A DNA stretch of 64,000 bases, taken from the NCBI RefSeq assembly GCF_003086695.1, contig NZ_CP025999.1, positions 304,320-368,319 of the forward strand. Reading direction: 5' to 3'. This document shows positions 25,877 to 33,929 of this stretch, one piece after another (within the stretch, counting starts at the first letter, position 1; each line of letters opens with the position of its first letter). The notes below the pieces were generated by a model. That model saw nothing but the letters and a program-made list of their open reading frames with translations. It was not told the origin of the DNA and did not search any database. This DNA comes from Stenotrophomonas sp. SAU14A_NAIMI4_8 (GTDB lineage Bacteria; Pseudomonadota; Gammaproteobacteria; Xanthomonadales; Xanthomonadaceae). The position numbers and the translations under genes are program-made.

Positions 25877-26665
25877 TCACCCGACCATCGCCGGCGGCGC
25901 GCCATACAACCGCCGCAGATGCGCGGCGACCTCGGGCAACGCCTCGGCCAACAGATCCGGCGCGGAAAAATGGTATTCACTGGCCACCGCGAAGAACTCT
26001 TCCGGGGCCTCGGCCGCATACGGGTCGATCAACGTTTCCCCGCCCGCATCCACCTGCGCGCAGAAGGCATCGTAGGCCTGCTGGAACGTGGCTGCCCATT
26101 CGCGTTGCCAGTCGCGCGGCAGTGGCGGGGTGCCATCCATCGCCCCGTCCAGCGCATCCAGCTTGTGCACCATCTCGTGCACGGCCACGCAGAAGCCGTC
26201 GTGCGGCGCGGCCAGGTCGGCCTGCACATCGGCCCACGACAGGATCAGCGGACCGCTGTCCCAGGCTTCGCCAATCAGCTCGTCATCCCATTCGTGCAGC
26301 ACGCCGGCCGCATCCATGTGGCTGCGGTGCACGCGGAACGCATCGGGGTAGATGATCAGCTGCGACCAGCCCTGCAGCCCCACGTCGCCAAATTCCAGCA
26401 GCGGCAGGCAGCACAGCGCCGCCAGCAGCACGCCGTCGGCCACCTGCAGCTGCAGGCCGCCCACCGGGGTCAGGGTCTTTTCGTGCAGGAAGCGCGTGGC
26501 CAGTACGCGCAGGCGCGCGCGCCGCGCATCATCCAGGCCGCGCAGCCATGCCGCGCGCTGGCAGGCATCATCCCAATGGGCATCTTCGATCGGCCGCGGC
26601 GTCGGCCGCAGCCACTGCAACAACGACCTGATCAGCGGAACATGCCCGGCAGGTAGCTGTGCCAC
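25877..26665 (-). CDS. mtfA: Zinc-dependent peptidase, M90/MtfA family
   Basis: A cytoplasmic M90 peptidase of about 260 residues. Family landmarks are IIYPDAFRVHRSHMDAAGVLHEWDDELIGEAWDSGPLILSW (in short, the Y-P and ..GEAWDSGP segments) and the zinc motif HEMVHKLDALDG (HExxHxLD), with the distal Glu in EEFFAVASEYHF. E. coli MtfA modulates the glucose repressor Mlc. The start is uncertain: GTG 26665 overlaps the upstream gene by 34 bases, and a TTG about 40 bases further in would give LLQWLRP. Convergent with phoQ. Confidence 0.85.
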   Translation of the reverse strand: MAQLPAGHVPLIRSLLQWLRPTPRPIEDAHWDDACQRAAWLRGLDDARRARLRVLATRFLHEKTLTPVGGLQLQVADGVLLAALCCLPLLEFGDVGLQGWSQLIIYPDAFRVHRSHMDAAGVLHEWDDELIGEAWDSGPLILSWADVQADLAAPHDGFCVAVHEMVHKLDALDGAMDGTPPLPRDWQREWAATFQQAYDAFCAQVDAGGETLIDPYAAEAPEEFFAVASEYHFSAPDLLAEALPEVAAHLRRLYGAPPAMVG

Positions 26666-26916
26666 TTCGGTGCGCGGATGCGCGGCAGCACATCGTCATC
26701 GCCGCCACCGCCGGTGGTGGTGCTGGCCGCAGGGCGTACCGGCGCCGGCTTGGCCGCTGCGCTGGTGGGCGCGGCGCTGGGCGCGCGCTGCGAAGCGGCA
26801 TCCCCCGCCGAATACACACAGGCACCCCGGCTGTCATCGAGCGCTGCCGTTGCAGACGCCGCGAACGGCATCGTCAGCAGGATCAGGCAATGGGCATAAC
26901 GGCGCATTGACGACAT
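26632..26916 (-). CDS. Small exported hypothetical protein
   Basis: A 94-residue protein with a signal peptide (MRRYAHCLILLTMPFAASA, cleavage near ATAALD). The mature part has a low-complexity Ala/Pro/Ser region, a GGGGDDD patch and a C-terminal IRAPKWHSYLPGMFR. No family is recognised. Two in-frame ATGs (26916, 26907) are possible. Its 3' end overlaps the start of the MtfA-like gene, so the two are probably translationally linked. Confidence 0.6.
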   Translation of the reverse strand: MSSMRRYAHCLILLTMPFAASATAALDDSRGACVYSAGDAASQRAPSAAPTSAAAKPAPVRPAASTTTGGGGDDDVLPRIRAPKWHSYLPGMFR

Positions 26917-27038
26917 CCACGTTAAGGGGAGGTGAGTTCCCGATCATAGCCCGAACCCGGCCCCGCCGTGGAAGCCCCCCGGCGGGCGCCTGCCCGGCCT
27001 TTCCCGCATAATTCCTGCCTGACCTGACGGAAACTGCC

Positions 27039-28004
27039 GTGGACGATCGCCAACTGCTGGCCAAACTCGCTGCCGGTCGCCTGTCCGGCGATGCCCTGGC
27101 CCGTGAGCTGGGCCAGACCCGGGCCGCCATTTGGAAGCGGATTCAAGGACTTAGGGCCGCTGGTGTGGATATCCAGGGGCGCGCGGGCGAGGGCTACGGC
27201 CTGACCCGGGCGCTGGAGCTGCTCGACCCCCAGGCCATCCGCAGCCGCCTGCCTGCCGACGCCCAGGCCCTGCTGCACGACCTGCAGGTGGCCTGGACGG
27301 TGGACTCCACCAACGCCGAATTGCTGCGCTGCAGCGCGCCAGTGCGCGGGGTCAGCGTGCTGCTGGCCGAGCGCCAGACCGGTGGCCGCGGCCGTCGTGG
27401 CCGCAGTTGGGCTTCGCCGCTGGCCGCCCATGTCTACCTGTCGGTGCTGCGCCTGTTCGAAGGCGGCCTGGGCCGTCTGGCCGGATTGAGCCTGGTGGCC
27501 GGCGTGGCCGTGGCCGAAGCGCTGCACGATCTGGGCTTCACCCAGGCGCAGCTGAAGTGGCCCAACGACGTGCTGGTGGACGGCCGCAAACTGGTCGGCC
27601 TGCTGGCCGAAGGTGGTGGCGAGTACGCCGGCCCGGCGCGCGCGGTCATCGGCATCGGCATCAACGTGCATATGCCGCCTGCCTTCGGTGAGGAGATCAC
27701 CCAGCCGTGGGTGGACCTGGATACGCTGGCCGGCACCGTGGTGGACCGCAACCAGGTGGTGGCCGCCGTGCTGGCGCGCCTGCTGCCGGCGCTGGAAACC
27801 TTCGACCGTGATGGCCTGGCGCCGTTCCTGCCGCGCTATGCCGCGCTGGACATGCTGGCCGGCCAGGAGGTGCGTGTGGAACTGGATGGCCAATGGCAGC
27901 ACGGCACCGCGCTGGGCCTGGCCGACGATGGCGCCCTGCGCGTGCGCATCGATGGCCGCGAGCGCCTGCTGCACGCCGGCGAAGTCAGCGTGAGGGCGGC
28001 ATGA
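27039..28004 (+). CDS. birA: Bifunctional biotin ligase / biotin operon repressor
   Basis: Attaches biotin to the biotin carboxyl carrier protein and, as a dimer, represses biotin synthesis genes. The 321-residue protein has an N-terminal winged helix (1-60, LARELGQTRAAIWKRIQGL), the biotinyl-AMP loop GRGRRGRSW, the core KWPNDVLVDGRKLVG and GIGINVH, and an SH3-like C-terminal domain. The start is GTG 27039. Its TGA overlaps the ATG of coaX. Confidence 0.95.
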   Translation: MDDRQLLAKLAAGRLSGDALARELGQTRAAIWKRIQGLRAAGVDIQGRAGEGYGLTRALELLDPQAIRSRLPADAQALLHDLQVAWTVDSTNAELLRCSAPVRGVSVLLAERQTGGRGRRGRSWASPLAAHVYLSVLRLFEGGLGRLAGLSLVAGVAVAEALHDLGFTQAQLKWPNDVLVDGRKLVGLLAEGGGEYAGPARAVIGIGINVHMPPAFGEEITQPWVDLDTLAGTVVDRNQVVAAVLARLLPALETFDRDGLAPFLPRYAALDMLAGQEVRVELDGQWQHGTALGLADDGALRVRIDGRERLLHAGEVSVRAA

Positions 28005-28732
28005 GCGATTGGTTGTTCGATCTGGGCAATTCGCGTTTCAAGTTCGCGCCGCTGCAGGGCAACCGTGCCGGCGATGTGCAGGCCTGGGCGCACGGCGCCG
28101 AAGGCATGGCCGCGCAACCCGAGCACAGCCTGCCCAGCGGCCGCGTCGCCTTCGTTGCCAGCGTGGCCGCACCGTCGCTCACCGCTGCGATGCTGGACCA
28201 GTTGCAGCGCCGCTTCGATGAGGTGCGCGTGGTGCGCACCAGCGCCGAATGCGCGGGCGTGCGCATCGCCTATGCGAAGCCGGAAAAGTTCGGCGTGGAC
28301 CGCTTCCTGGCCCTGCTGGCGGCGGCCACCGCGCAACGGCCGGTGCTGGTGGTCGGCGTAGGTACCGCGCTCACCCTGGACCTGCTGGATGGCAACGGCC
28401 AGCACCACGGTGGCCGTATTTCCGCATCGCCCACCACCATGCGCGAAGCCCTGCATGCGCGGGCCGTGCAGTTGCCGGCCACCGGCGGCGACTACAGCGA
28501 ATTCGCCAACGACACCGCCGATGCGCTGGCGTCGGGCTGCGATGGCGCAGCGGTTGCGCTGATCGAACGCAGTGCGCAGCAGGCACAGGCGCTGCTGGGC
28601 ACGCCGCCGGCGCTGCTGGTGCATGGCGGCGGCGCACCGGCACTGATGCCGTTGCTGCCGGGCGCCGACTACCACCCGTCGCTGGTGCTCGATGGCCTGG
28701 CCCGCTGGGCGGTGCACCCGGCAGCAGGCTAG
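28001..28732 (+). CDS. coaX: Type III pantothenate kinase
   Basis: Phosphorylates pantothenate, the first step of coenzyme A synthesis. The 243-residue ASKHA-fold protein has the phosphate motif FDLGNSRFK at the N-terminus, the GVDRFLALLAA segment and GTALTLDLLD. Its ATG overlaps the birA stop (ATGA), and the SPOR-domain gene starts 9 bases after its stop. This three-gene order (birA-coaX-SPOR gene) indicates an operon. Confidence 0.94.
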   Translation: MSDWLFDLGNSRFKFAPLQGNRAGDVQAWAHGAEGMAAQPEHSLPSGRVAFVASVAAPSLTAAMLDQLQRRFDEVRVVRTSAECAGVRIAYAKPEKFGVDRFLALLAAATAQRPVLVVGVGTALTLDLLDGNGQHHGGRISASPTTMREALHARAVQLPATGGDYSEFANDTADALASGCDGAAVALIERSAQQAQALLGTPPALLVHGGGAPALMPLLPGADYHPSLVLDGLARWAVHPAAG

Positions 28733-28741
28733 TATCGGCGC

Positions 28742-29596
28742 ATGCTGACCCGTGCCCTGATTGTCGTACTGGCCATCCTCAACCTGGGGGTCGCCAGCTG
28801 GTGGCTGCTGCGAACCGAACCCACGCGCGCACCTGCGCCAACGTCGCCCAGCGGCGTGGCCGAACTGCGCTGGCTGCCCGGCGGCACCGACGCGGTGGCC
28901 GTGGCACAGACCCCTGCCGCGCCGACCGAAGCGCTGGTAGCGCGCGAAGCCGCGCCGGGCGCCGCGCTGGCGCCTGCCGACGCACCGGCTGCTGCGCCTA
29001 CGCCTGCTGCCGCGCAGCAGCCGCAGCCCACCGCCGCCGCGCCGCTGGCCGCCGTGGCCAAGCCCGCCGCACCGACCCCGCCGGTCGCTGAAACCCCCGC
29101 GCCGGAAAAGCCGGCGCCTGAAAAACCGGCCGCGCCGCCGCGCTGCATTGCGCTGGGGCCGTTTGCCGACCGCGCCGCCGCCGTGGCCGCGCAGGGCCGC
29201 GCCGGTTCCTTGCTGGCGCCGGCCCGCCTGCGCGAACAGCCGGCCGCCAGCGGCAGTGCCCGTTACCGGGTGCTGCTGCCTGCCGCGGCCAGCCGCGATG
29301 ACGCACAGGCCACGGTCAAGCGCATCGTTGCCGCCGGGCTGAGCGACTACTACATCATCGGCCAGGGCGAAGAGGCCAATGCCATTGCCCTGGGCCAGTA
29401 CCGCAACCGCGAAGGCGCCGAACGCCGCATGGCTGCCGTGCAGGCCGCCGGCTTCCAGCCGCGCCTGGTGGCCAGTGGCGAAGCCGGGCAGTGGTGGCTG
29501 GAAGGGCAGTTGGCCAGTGGCAGCGAGCCGGCCCAGGTGCAGCAGCGCAGCGCCGCCGCACAGCAACGGTCGCTGGACTGCACGCGACTGCGCTAG
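28742..29596 (+). CDS. SPOR domain-containing protein
   Basis: A 284-residue inner-membrane protein with one N-terminal membrane segment (residues 4-23, RALIVVLAILNLGVASWWLL), a long Ala/Pro-rich periplasmic linker (about 30-130), and a C-terminal segment resembling a SPOR fold (about 137-260: CIALGPFADRAAAVAAQGR, IALGQYRNREGAERRMAAVQAAG). SPOR domains bind denuded glycan strands at the septum. Last gene of the birA-coaX unit. Confidence 0.8.
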   Translation: MLTRALIVVLAILNLGVASWWLLRTEPTRAPAPTSPSGVAELRWLPGGTDAVAVAQTPAAPTEALVAREAAPGAALAPADAPAAAPTPAAAQQPQPTAAAPLAAVAKPAAPTPPVAETPAPEKPAPEKPAAPPRCIALGPFADRAAAVAAQGRAGSLLAPARLREQPAASGSARYRVLLPAAASRDDAQATVKRIVAAGLSDYYIIGQGEEANAIALGQYRNREGAERRMAAVQAAGFQPRLVASGEAGQWWLEGQLASGSEPAQVQQRSAAAQQRSLDCTRLR

Positions 29597-29641
29597 AATC
29601 GGGTCCCGGCCGCGCCAGGCGCCGCCGGCGCAGCACCCCAT

Positions 29642-29717
29642 GCCGCTTTAGCTCAGTTGGTAGAGCAACTGTCTTGTAAACAGTAGGTCATCCGTTCGAT
29701 TCGGATAAGCGGCACCA
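29642..29717 (+). tRNA. tRNA-Thr (anticodon TGT)
   Basis: A 76-base cloverleaf with encoded CCA. The acceptor arms are GCCGCTT (29642-29648) and AAGCGGC (29707-29713), followed by A and CCA. The D-arm contains GCTCAGTTGGTAGAGC. The anticodon stem ACTGT/ACAGT encloses CTTGTAA with anticodon TGT. The T-arm contains GTTCGATTC. It is followed by a terminator at 29761. Confidence 0.97.
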
Positions 29718-29760
29718 CCTGGGGTTGCCCATGTGCCCCGGAAGCGGGCGCAGCCACAAA

Positions 29761-29786
29761 AGCCAGCGCAGTGCGCTGGCTTTTTC
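29761..29786. terminator. Rho-independent terminator after tRNA-Thr
   Basis: The perfect stem AGCCAGCGC/GCGCTGGCT (29761-29769 and 29773-29781) is followed by TTTTC on the plus strand and preceded by an A-rich stretch. It can therefore serve the tRNA and also the leftward lipoprotein gene, whose stop is 11 bases away. Confidence 0.88.
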
Positions 29787-29796
29787 GCACTTGGGC

Positions 29797-30585
29797 CTAC
29801 TGCAGCCGAATCAGCTCGTTTCCGATCTGCTGGCACCGTTGCAGCATCGACGCGCCGGATGGCGTTCCAAGCCGGATGGTGCCGTCCACCAGCAACGGAT
29901 AGGTCTCAAGCCGCACACGATAGGCCTGCTGCGACGAGATGCGTACTGCCCGATCACCTGAAGCAAGTGGGGCTCCGGGCAAGCTCTCTTCCTTGATGAG
30001 CCCGTTGATCTTGAGTTGGGCACATAGCCCTGCGTAATAGGCACTTCTTTCGTCGCGCGCTCGGGGATGCTTGGTAGCGAGCCCCAATGCATGAAGGCTC
30101 TCATGCGCAACCAGGTCAACCAGATTCGCGAAGGCTTGTGGTTGATCGCCGTAGACGTGCGATGCAAGTGCAAGTGTCCTGCCTGTCGCAAAGCGGCCAA
30201 GCGATCTGGCCTGTATTGCCCCCGCCGTGCCTTCCGGTGCGAGCAGAATCCGATAGCTGTTGGATTCCGCCGGAATCCATGATTCGGCCAATGCCGCCGC
30301 CGCATCGATCCGTGAACAGACATCTTCAGCAGCGATCCCAAGCCCATCCGCGATCTGCAGGCTGATACTCCGCTCAGTGTTTGCACAGAGGTGGACATGA
30401 GTGATGCCTACGTCGGTTCTACCAGGCAGTAAGGAAGCTGTGTGGAAGTAGCGAAGAGGACCAATAGGTACCGAAACAACTTCGGTGTAACCCGATGACG
30501 CAACGCCCTTGGGCAGTGTGGTGGTCGCGCAGCCTGCAAGACCCATGGCGCAGAAGCCGAGCAACGAGCTTGCGATCCTGTGCAT
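29797..30585 (-). CDS. Putative lipoprotein with a HExxH motif
   Basis: A 262-residue predicted lipoprotein; the signal MHRIASSLLGFCAMGLAGC ends at Cys19. The motif AHESLHALGLATKHP (about residue 165) fits HExxH of a zinc metallopeptidase, but no family was recognised and the third ligand is not certain. Base composition is less GC-rich than the flanking core genes. The gene lies directly after tRNA-Thr, a common island insertion point. GGAGAAGGA is immediately upstream of ATG 30585. Confidence 0.68.
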   Translation of the reverse strand: MHRIASSLLGFCAMGLAGCATTTLPKGVASSGYTEVVSVPIGPLRYFHTASLLPGRTDVGITHVHLCANTERSISLQIADGLGIAAEDVCSRIDAAAALAESWIPAESNSYRILLAPEGTAGAIQARSLGRFATGRTLALASHVYGDQPQAFANLVDLVAHESLHALGLATKHPRARDERSAYYAGLCAQLKINGLIKEESLPGAPLASGDRAVRISSQQAYRVRLETYPLLVDGTIRLGTPSGASMLQRCQQIGNELIRLQ

Positions 30586-30804
30586 TCCTTCTCCGCATCA
30601 AAACGGGGACTGACGCCCCCGCTCCAGTCAATTAACCCAATTTACATTCCCAATCGCAAGTCCCGCGATCGATGATCGACGCGATCTCGCCCCTTAGGTC
30701 CATGAGGACAGCGCGACTTTGTGTTGTCCTGCATTTTTCCTGGCCGACTGCTAATTGGAGTTCATTCCGAAGCCGTGCTCCAGGAGGGGGCGAGGAAATC
30801 AAAA

Positions 30805-30894
30805 ATGAATGAATATGGAGACGACCGCAAATGGCCGCGAGTCAGTGAGTTGGCAAGCGTTGCCAGCGCGAACTACGCTGAATGGCTGATGTAA
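30805..30894 (+). CDS. Possible micro-ORF or gene remnant (29 residues)
   Basis: ATG 30805 to TAA 30894 encodes a short peptide beginning MNEYGDDRKWPRVSELASVA. A purine-rich stretch with GAGGAA sits nine bases upstream. It could be a small gene or the truncated start of a larger lost one in this accessory patch. No family is recognised, so confidence is low. Confidence 0.25.
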   Translation: MNEYGDDRKWPRVSELASVASANYAEWLM

Positions 30895-31007
30895 ACGGTA
30901 CCTTTGATTGAACGAGGTGCTGGCTCATTCTCTGGGATGGCTGGCTCCCGGAACCGCTGCAAGGATCGGTTGTGCTCTATAGCTGCTATTGCTCGAGAAT
31001 CGCCTGT

Positions 31008-31040
31008 CCCCCTCAAGGCGCTGGACGGCGCCTTGGGGGG
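31008..31040. terminator. Hairpin downstream of the amidase gene
   Basis: CCCCCTCAAGGCGC (31008-31021) pairs with GCGCCTTGGGGG (31028-31039) around a short loop, with one bulged T. It is about 60 bases past the amidase stop on the minus strand. No T-run follows on either strand, so it may be a 3' stabilising hairpin or a Rho-dependent end rather than an intrinsic terminator. Confidence 0.45.
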
Positions 31041-31098
31041 ATTGGACGATCAGTTCGATCAGATCAAGTGGATAGAGCAGGCTCGTTCAAGTCGTTTG

Positions 31099-32676
31099 TT
31101 ACACGCAGGTGATCGAGGTGCGGACCATCGGGCTCTTTACGCCGTCGCTGTCTTCCAGATAACGGTCCAATACAATAACGCTGCCCGCCACGGGGCGCGC
31201 CACAGTACACTTTGCAACGGCGTTCAGCGTACCAGGCGTGTCCCCTGGGAAAGCATACTGGGTAGAATTCTGGCTGCAGAGATAGCCCGGTGGGCAGGTC
31301 ACAACCTTGCTGCGAAGGTACAGCGGATAGGTTGGAGATCCCACAAACTGCACGCTGTAAGGAATTTCGGTGAGGTGTGGCCCAGTTACCGCCGGGACAC
31401 TTGTGATCGTAAGGGGCCGGCAGTCGGTTTCACCCCTCATGAAGGTGCGGTATCCCTTCTCGACTCCCTTCATCGCCGCGGATCGGAACTTTGGATCCTG
31501 AAGTGCTGCGGCATCCTCTGTGTTGCTGTGAAATGCTACTTCGATCAATGCCGTTGGCATTTCCGCATCACGCACTTCTGCCTTGTTGTTTCCATTGACG
31601 AGGGCTGGCCTGATTGCAAAGTCGGAGTAGGCCTCCACTGCATTTATCTGCTCTTTCATGTAGCAGAGGATGTTATTGGAGAGCTGCACCGAGGATGGGT
31701 CATCCAACTGAGTCATCACTAGTGTTCCGCGTGCTGACGGTCCCGCTGCATTGGTATGGAGTGAAATTAGAGTTTCGGCATTGATATGGTTGGCATATTT
31801 TGCTCTAGCCATCACGTCTTCGTCGTACTCGCGAAGATTTTCATTGCCTGGTTTCCCGTTGGGGTAGAGATTCCAGATTGTGCCGCCATCGTTCGGTAGG
31901 AGCGATTTAATGTAGTATCGAGCGGCCAGATCCTTCCAGGGGAGGTTGCTCTCCGGTTCGATGAAGGGCATTAGGATATCCCGCGTATGGCGAACATCGG
32001 TTACGTACATGTTGCTGCGTGAAGTGAGATAAGTGTCTAGCACCGATGCGTACTGTGGTGTGATGTCATCTTCATGGACATTCGTGGTCCCGGCGTAGGG
32101 CGTGGGCCGCTCATACTTCCACACATTCTCACCATGATGGAAATACTTGCCATGGCCGGGGTTGATTAGCACCATCCCCGGAACAGGGGATGCCGCGGAG
32201 CGGCTGCTGCGTTGATTCTTTCGTTTCAGTAGGCGCTCTGGAGGAAATACTTCGTTGATAGTTCGGCCGCCAATTCTCGCAATGACGTATTTGAATCCTA
32301 CTGTCCCAGATAGATAGTCATAAAGCTCGGATTCAATTTCCGCTAGCTTGTCACCAAACTCTTCACTGAATTCTGTCTGTCCTTTGGGAAGGTAGCCAGA
32401 ATCAAGATCTATCCAGACGATTCCGGTCGAATTGTCTGGCGTGATTCTGACGATTACGCTCTTCTCTTGGCCGGGGAGTCGCGATTGCTTGTCGACAAAA
32501 CGCTGCAGCTCAGGTTCAAGTTGGCGGAAAATAGTCGCACTTTCCGCCACAGAGAGGAGATCCTTTCCCTCTTGCTTCTGCGGCTGTTGTGAACTTGCAC
32601 TGCCGGCAAAAGCCAAAGAAAGCGCCAATCCTGCGGCTATCAAAACCGAATTCCTACTATGGGCGATGTACATCAT
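31099..32676 (-). CDS. N-acetylmuramoyl-L-alanine amidase (Amidase_3), exported
   Basis: Zinc amidase that cleaves the bond between MurNAc and the stem peptide. The 525-residue product has a signal peptide (cleavage near FAGSASS, about residue 29), an N-terminal region of unknown function to about 160, then the Amidase_3 domain with INPGHGKYFHH (first His ligand), LISLHTNAAG (second His) and the catalytic Glu in TALIEVAFHSN. A Cys-rich C-terminal domain follows. Codon use is visibly AT-richer than the neighbours, consistent with acquisition. AAAGGAG precedes the ATGATG start. Confidence 0.85.
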   Translation of the reverse strand: MMYIAHSRNSVLIAAGLALSLAFAGSASSQQPQKQEGKDLLSVAESATIFRQLEPELQRFVDKQSRLPGQEKSVIVRITPDNSTGIVWIDLDSGYLPKGQTEFSEEFGDKLAEIESELYDYLSGTVGFKYVIARIGGRTINEVFPPERLLKRKNQRSSRSAASPVPGMVLINPGHGKYFHHGENVWKYERPTPYAGTTNVHEDDITPQYASVLDTYLTSRSNMYVTDVRHTRDILMPFIEPESNLPWKDLAARYYIKSLLPNDGGTIWNLYPNGKPGNENLREYDEDVMARAKYANHINAETLISLHTNAAGPSARGTLVMTQLDDPSSVQLSNNILCYMKEQINAVEAYSDFAIRPALVNGNNKAEVRDAEMPTALIEVAFHSNTEDAAALQDPKFRSAAMKGVEKGYRTFMRGETDCRPLTITSVPAVTGPHLTEIPYSVQFVGSPTYPLYLRSKVVTCPPGYLCSQNSTQYAFPGDTPGTLNAVAKCTVARPVAGSVIVLDRYLEDSDGVKSPMVRTSITCV

Positions 32677-32756
32677 GCATCTCCTTTGCTGGTGGATCCC
32701 CCCCTGGTTCGAGGGTATCAGCAATGTGCGTTGGCTACGAACGAGGCATGTCTGCC

Positions 32757-33761
32757 TCAACGCTGCCGATCCCTCAGGAACAACCAGGTAATCAGCGTGG
32801 CATCCGGTCCCTGCGGATCGGTGAACGGCAGCCCCGAGGTGCTGCCGCTCCACGCATGCCCCATGCCCTGCACCACGTAGTGCTGCACCAGCGTGCGGCC
32901 GCCGTACTGGTAGCTGTGGACCGTATAGGCATGCCCGCCCGGCACCTGCCCGTTGAAAATGCTGGTTGGCGTGGTGCCCACCGAATCGTTGTCCAGGCCG
33001 TCGTCGGCCAGATCGTTGGTCTGCAGGAACTGGCGTACCGCCTGCTGGCCGTTCACCGGGTTCACCGTGGTATCGGCGCTGCCATGGAATACCAGCACCG
33101 GCAACGGTCGCGGCGACGGCGATCCCGAACACTGCCACGCCAGCCGCCCGTTGCTGTCCGGTGAGTAGATGCTGCCGGCCAGCAGCGCATAGGCGCTGCC
33201 CGATACCGTGGTCGCGCCCTTGTACATGCCACCGGCATGCACCGCACCGGCGGCGAACACATCCGAATAGCAGGCCAGCATGATCGAGGTCATCGCTCCG
33301 CCGGCGGAGATACCGGTCACATACACCCGGCGCGGGTCGACGCTGTAAGCGGATTTCACCGCGCCCACAATGCCGGCCAGGATCGACGCCTCGCCGCTGC
33401 CGCGCGCCTGGTTCACCGGCAACTGCCAATTCCAGCAGCGCCCGCCATTGGCGGTCACGTTCTGCCGCGGGTACACCACGATGAAGCCCTCGCTGTCGGC
33501 CACCTCGTTGAAGCCCGATGCCTCGCCCATCAGGTTGGGCCCGGTCACGCAGCCGTGCAGCACCAGCAGCACGGGCAGCGGGTGGCTGGCCTGGTAGCCG
33601 GCAGGCACCCACACCTGGTACTCGCGGCTGCCGAACAGGTTGCCGTACACACCGGCATCCCAATGCCCTTCGGCGCCCGCCGCCGCAGCGCTTGCGCCCA
33701 TGGCCAGGCACAGGCACAACGCCCGCCCTGCCGCTCTGATCGAATCGATGACAGCGTTCAT
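32757..33761 (-). CDS. Exported PHB depolymerase-family esterase
   Basis: A 334-residue secreted alpha/beta hydrolase of the PHB depolymerase/feruloyl-esterase type. The signal peptide ends near ASAAAAGA (about residue 30). The oxyanion segment is LLVLHGCVTGP, the nucleophile Ser152 sits in VYVTGISAGGA, and the catalytic His is in VVQGMGHAWSG. Such enzymes hydrolyse polyhydroxyalkanoates or other esters outside the cytoplasm. AGGAG precedes ATG 33759-33761. It is divergent from a TonB receptor gene across a region holding a 14-base palindrome. Confidence 0.86.
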   Translation of the reverse strand: MNAVIDSIRAAGRALCLCLAMGASAAAAGAEGHWDAGVYGNLFGSREYQVWVPAGYQASHPLPVLLVLHGCVTGPNLMGEASGFNEVADSEGFIVVYPRQNVTANGGRCWNWQLPVNQARGSGEASILAGIVGAVKSAYSVDPRRVYVTGISAGGAMTSIMLACYSDVFAAGAVHAGGMYKGATTVSGSAYALLAGSIYSPDSNGRLAWQCSGSPSPRPLPVLVFHGSADTTVNPVNGQQAVRQFLQTNDLADDGLDNDSVGTTPTSIFNGQVPGGHAYTVHSYQYGGRTLVQHYVVQGMGHAWSGSTSGLPFTDPQGPDATLITWLFLRDRQR

Positions 33762-33836
33762 GCCAGCTCCTGGTGCGTGCGCGATGGCCGCCGGTGACGG
33801 CGCGCCCAGTATCCCGATCCGGCCCGGGCTGCCGAC

Positions 33837-33850
33837 TGGACCTAGGTCCA
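33837..33850. promoter_or_regulatory. Perfect palindrome TGGACCTAGGTCCA in a divergent promoter
   Basis: This 14-base perfect palindrome lies almost exactly midway between the esterase start (33761) and the TonB receptor start (33930). Its ACCTAGGT core also forms the centre of the palindrome at 41598-41609, next to the CrbR-like regulator gene. I saw no other copy in the window. Confidence 0.55.
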
Positions 33851-33929
33851 CTCGCCGGGCCCCGGTCGCACCGCTAGCCTTGGCACGATGGGCGGCGTGG
33901 GCCACCCGCGTGGCACTGGGGAGGAGCGA

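Larger units (their letters stand above)
30586..31098. other. 513-base stretch without a convincing gene
   Basis: AT-richer than the chromosome. It holds a GGAGGGGGCGAGGAA-preceded micro-ORF at 30805-30894 and a strong hairpin at 31008-31040 (CCCCCTCAAGGCGC pairing with GCGCCTTGGGGG, one bulged T) located downstream of the amidase stop, without a T-run. Nothing else is seen. Confidence 0.55.

Noticed and set aside
30904..31722. Plus-strand frame of 272 residues overlapping the amidase
   Set aside because: Starts with TTG, shows no motifs, and is mostly antisense to the amidase catalytic domain.
29642..32760. Integrative element using tRNA-Thr as attachment site
   Set aside because: No second copy of the tRNA 3' end and no integrase gene were found on the right side of the patch.
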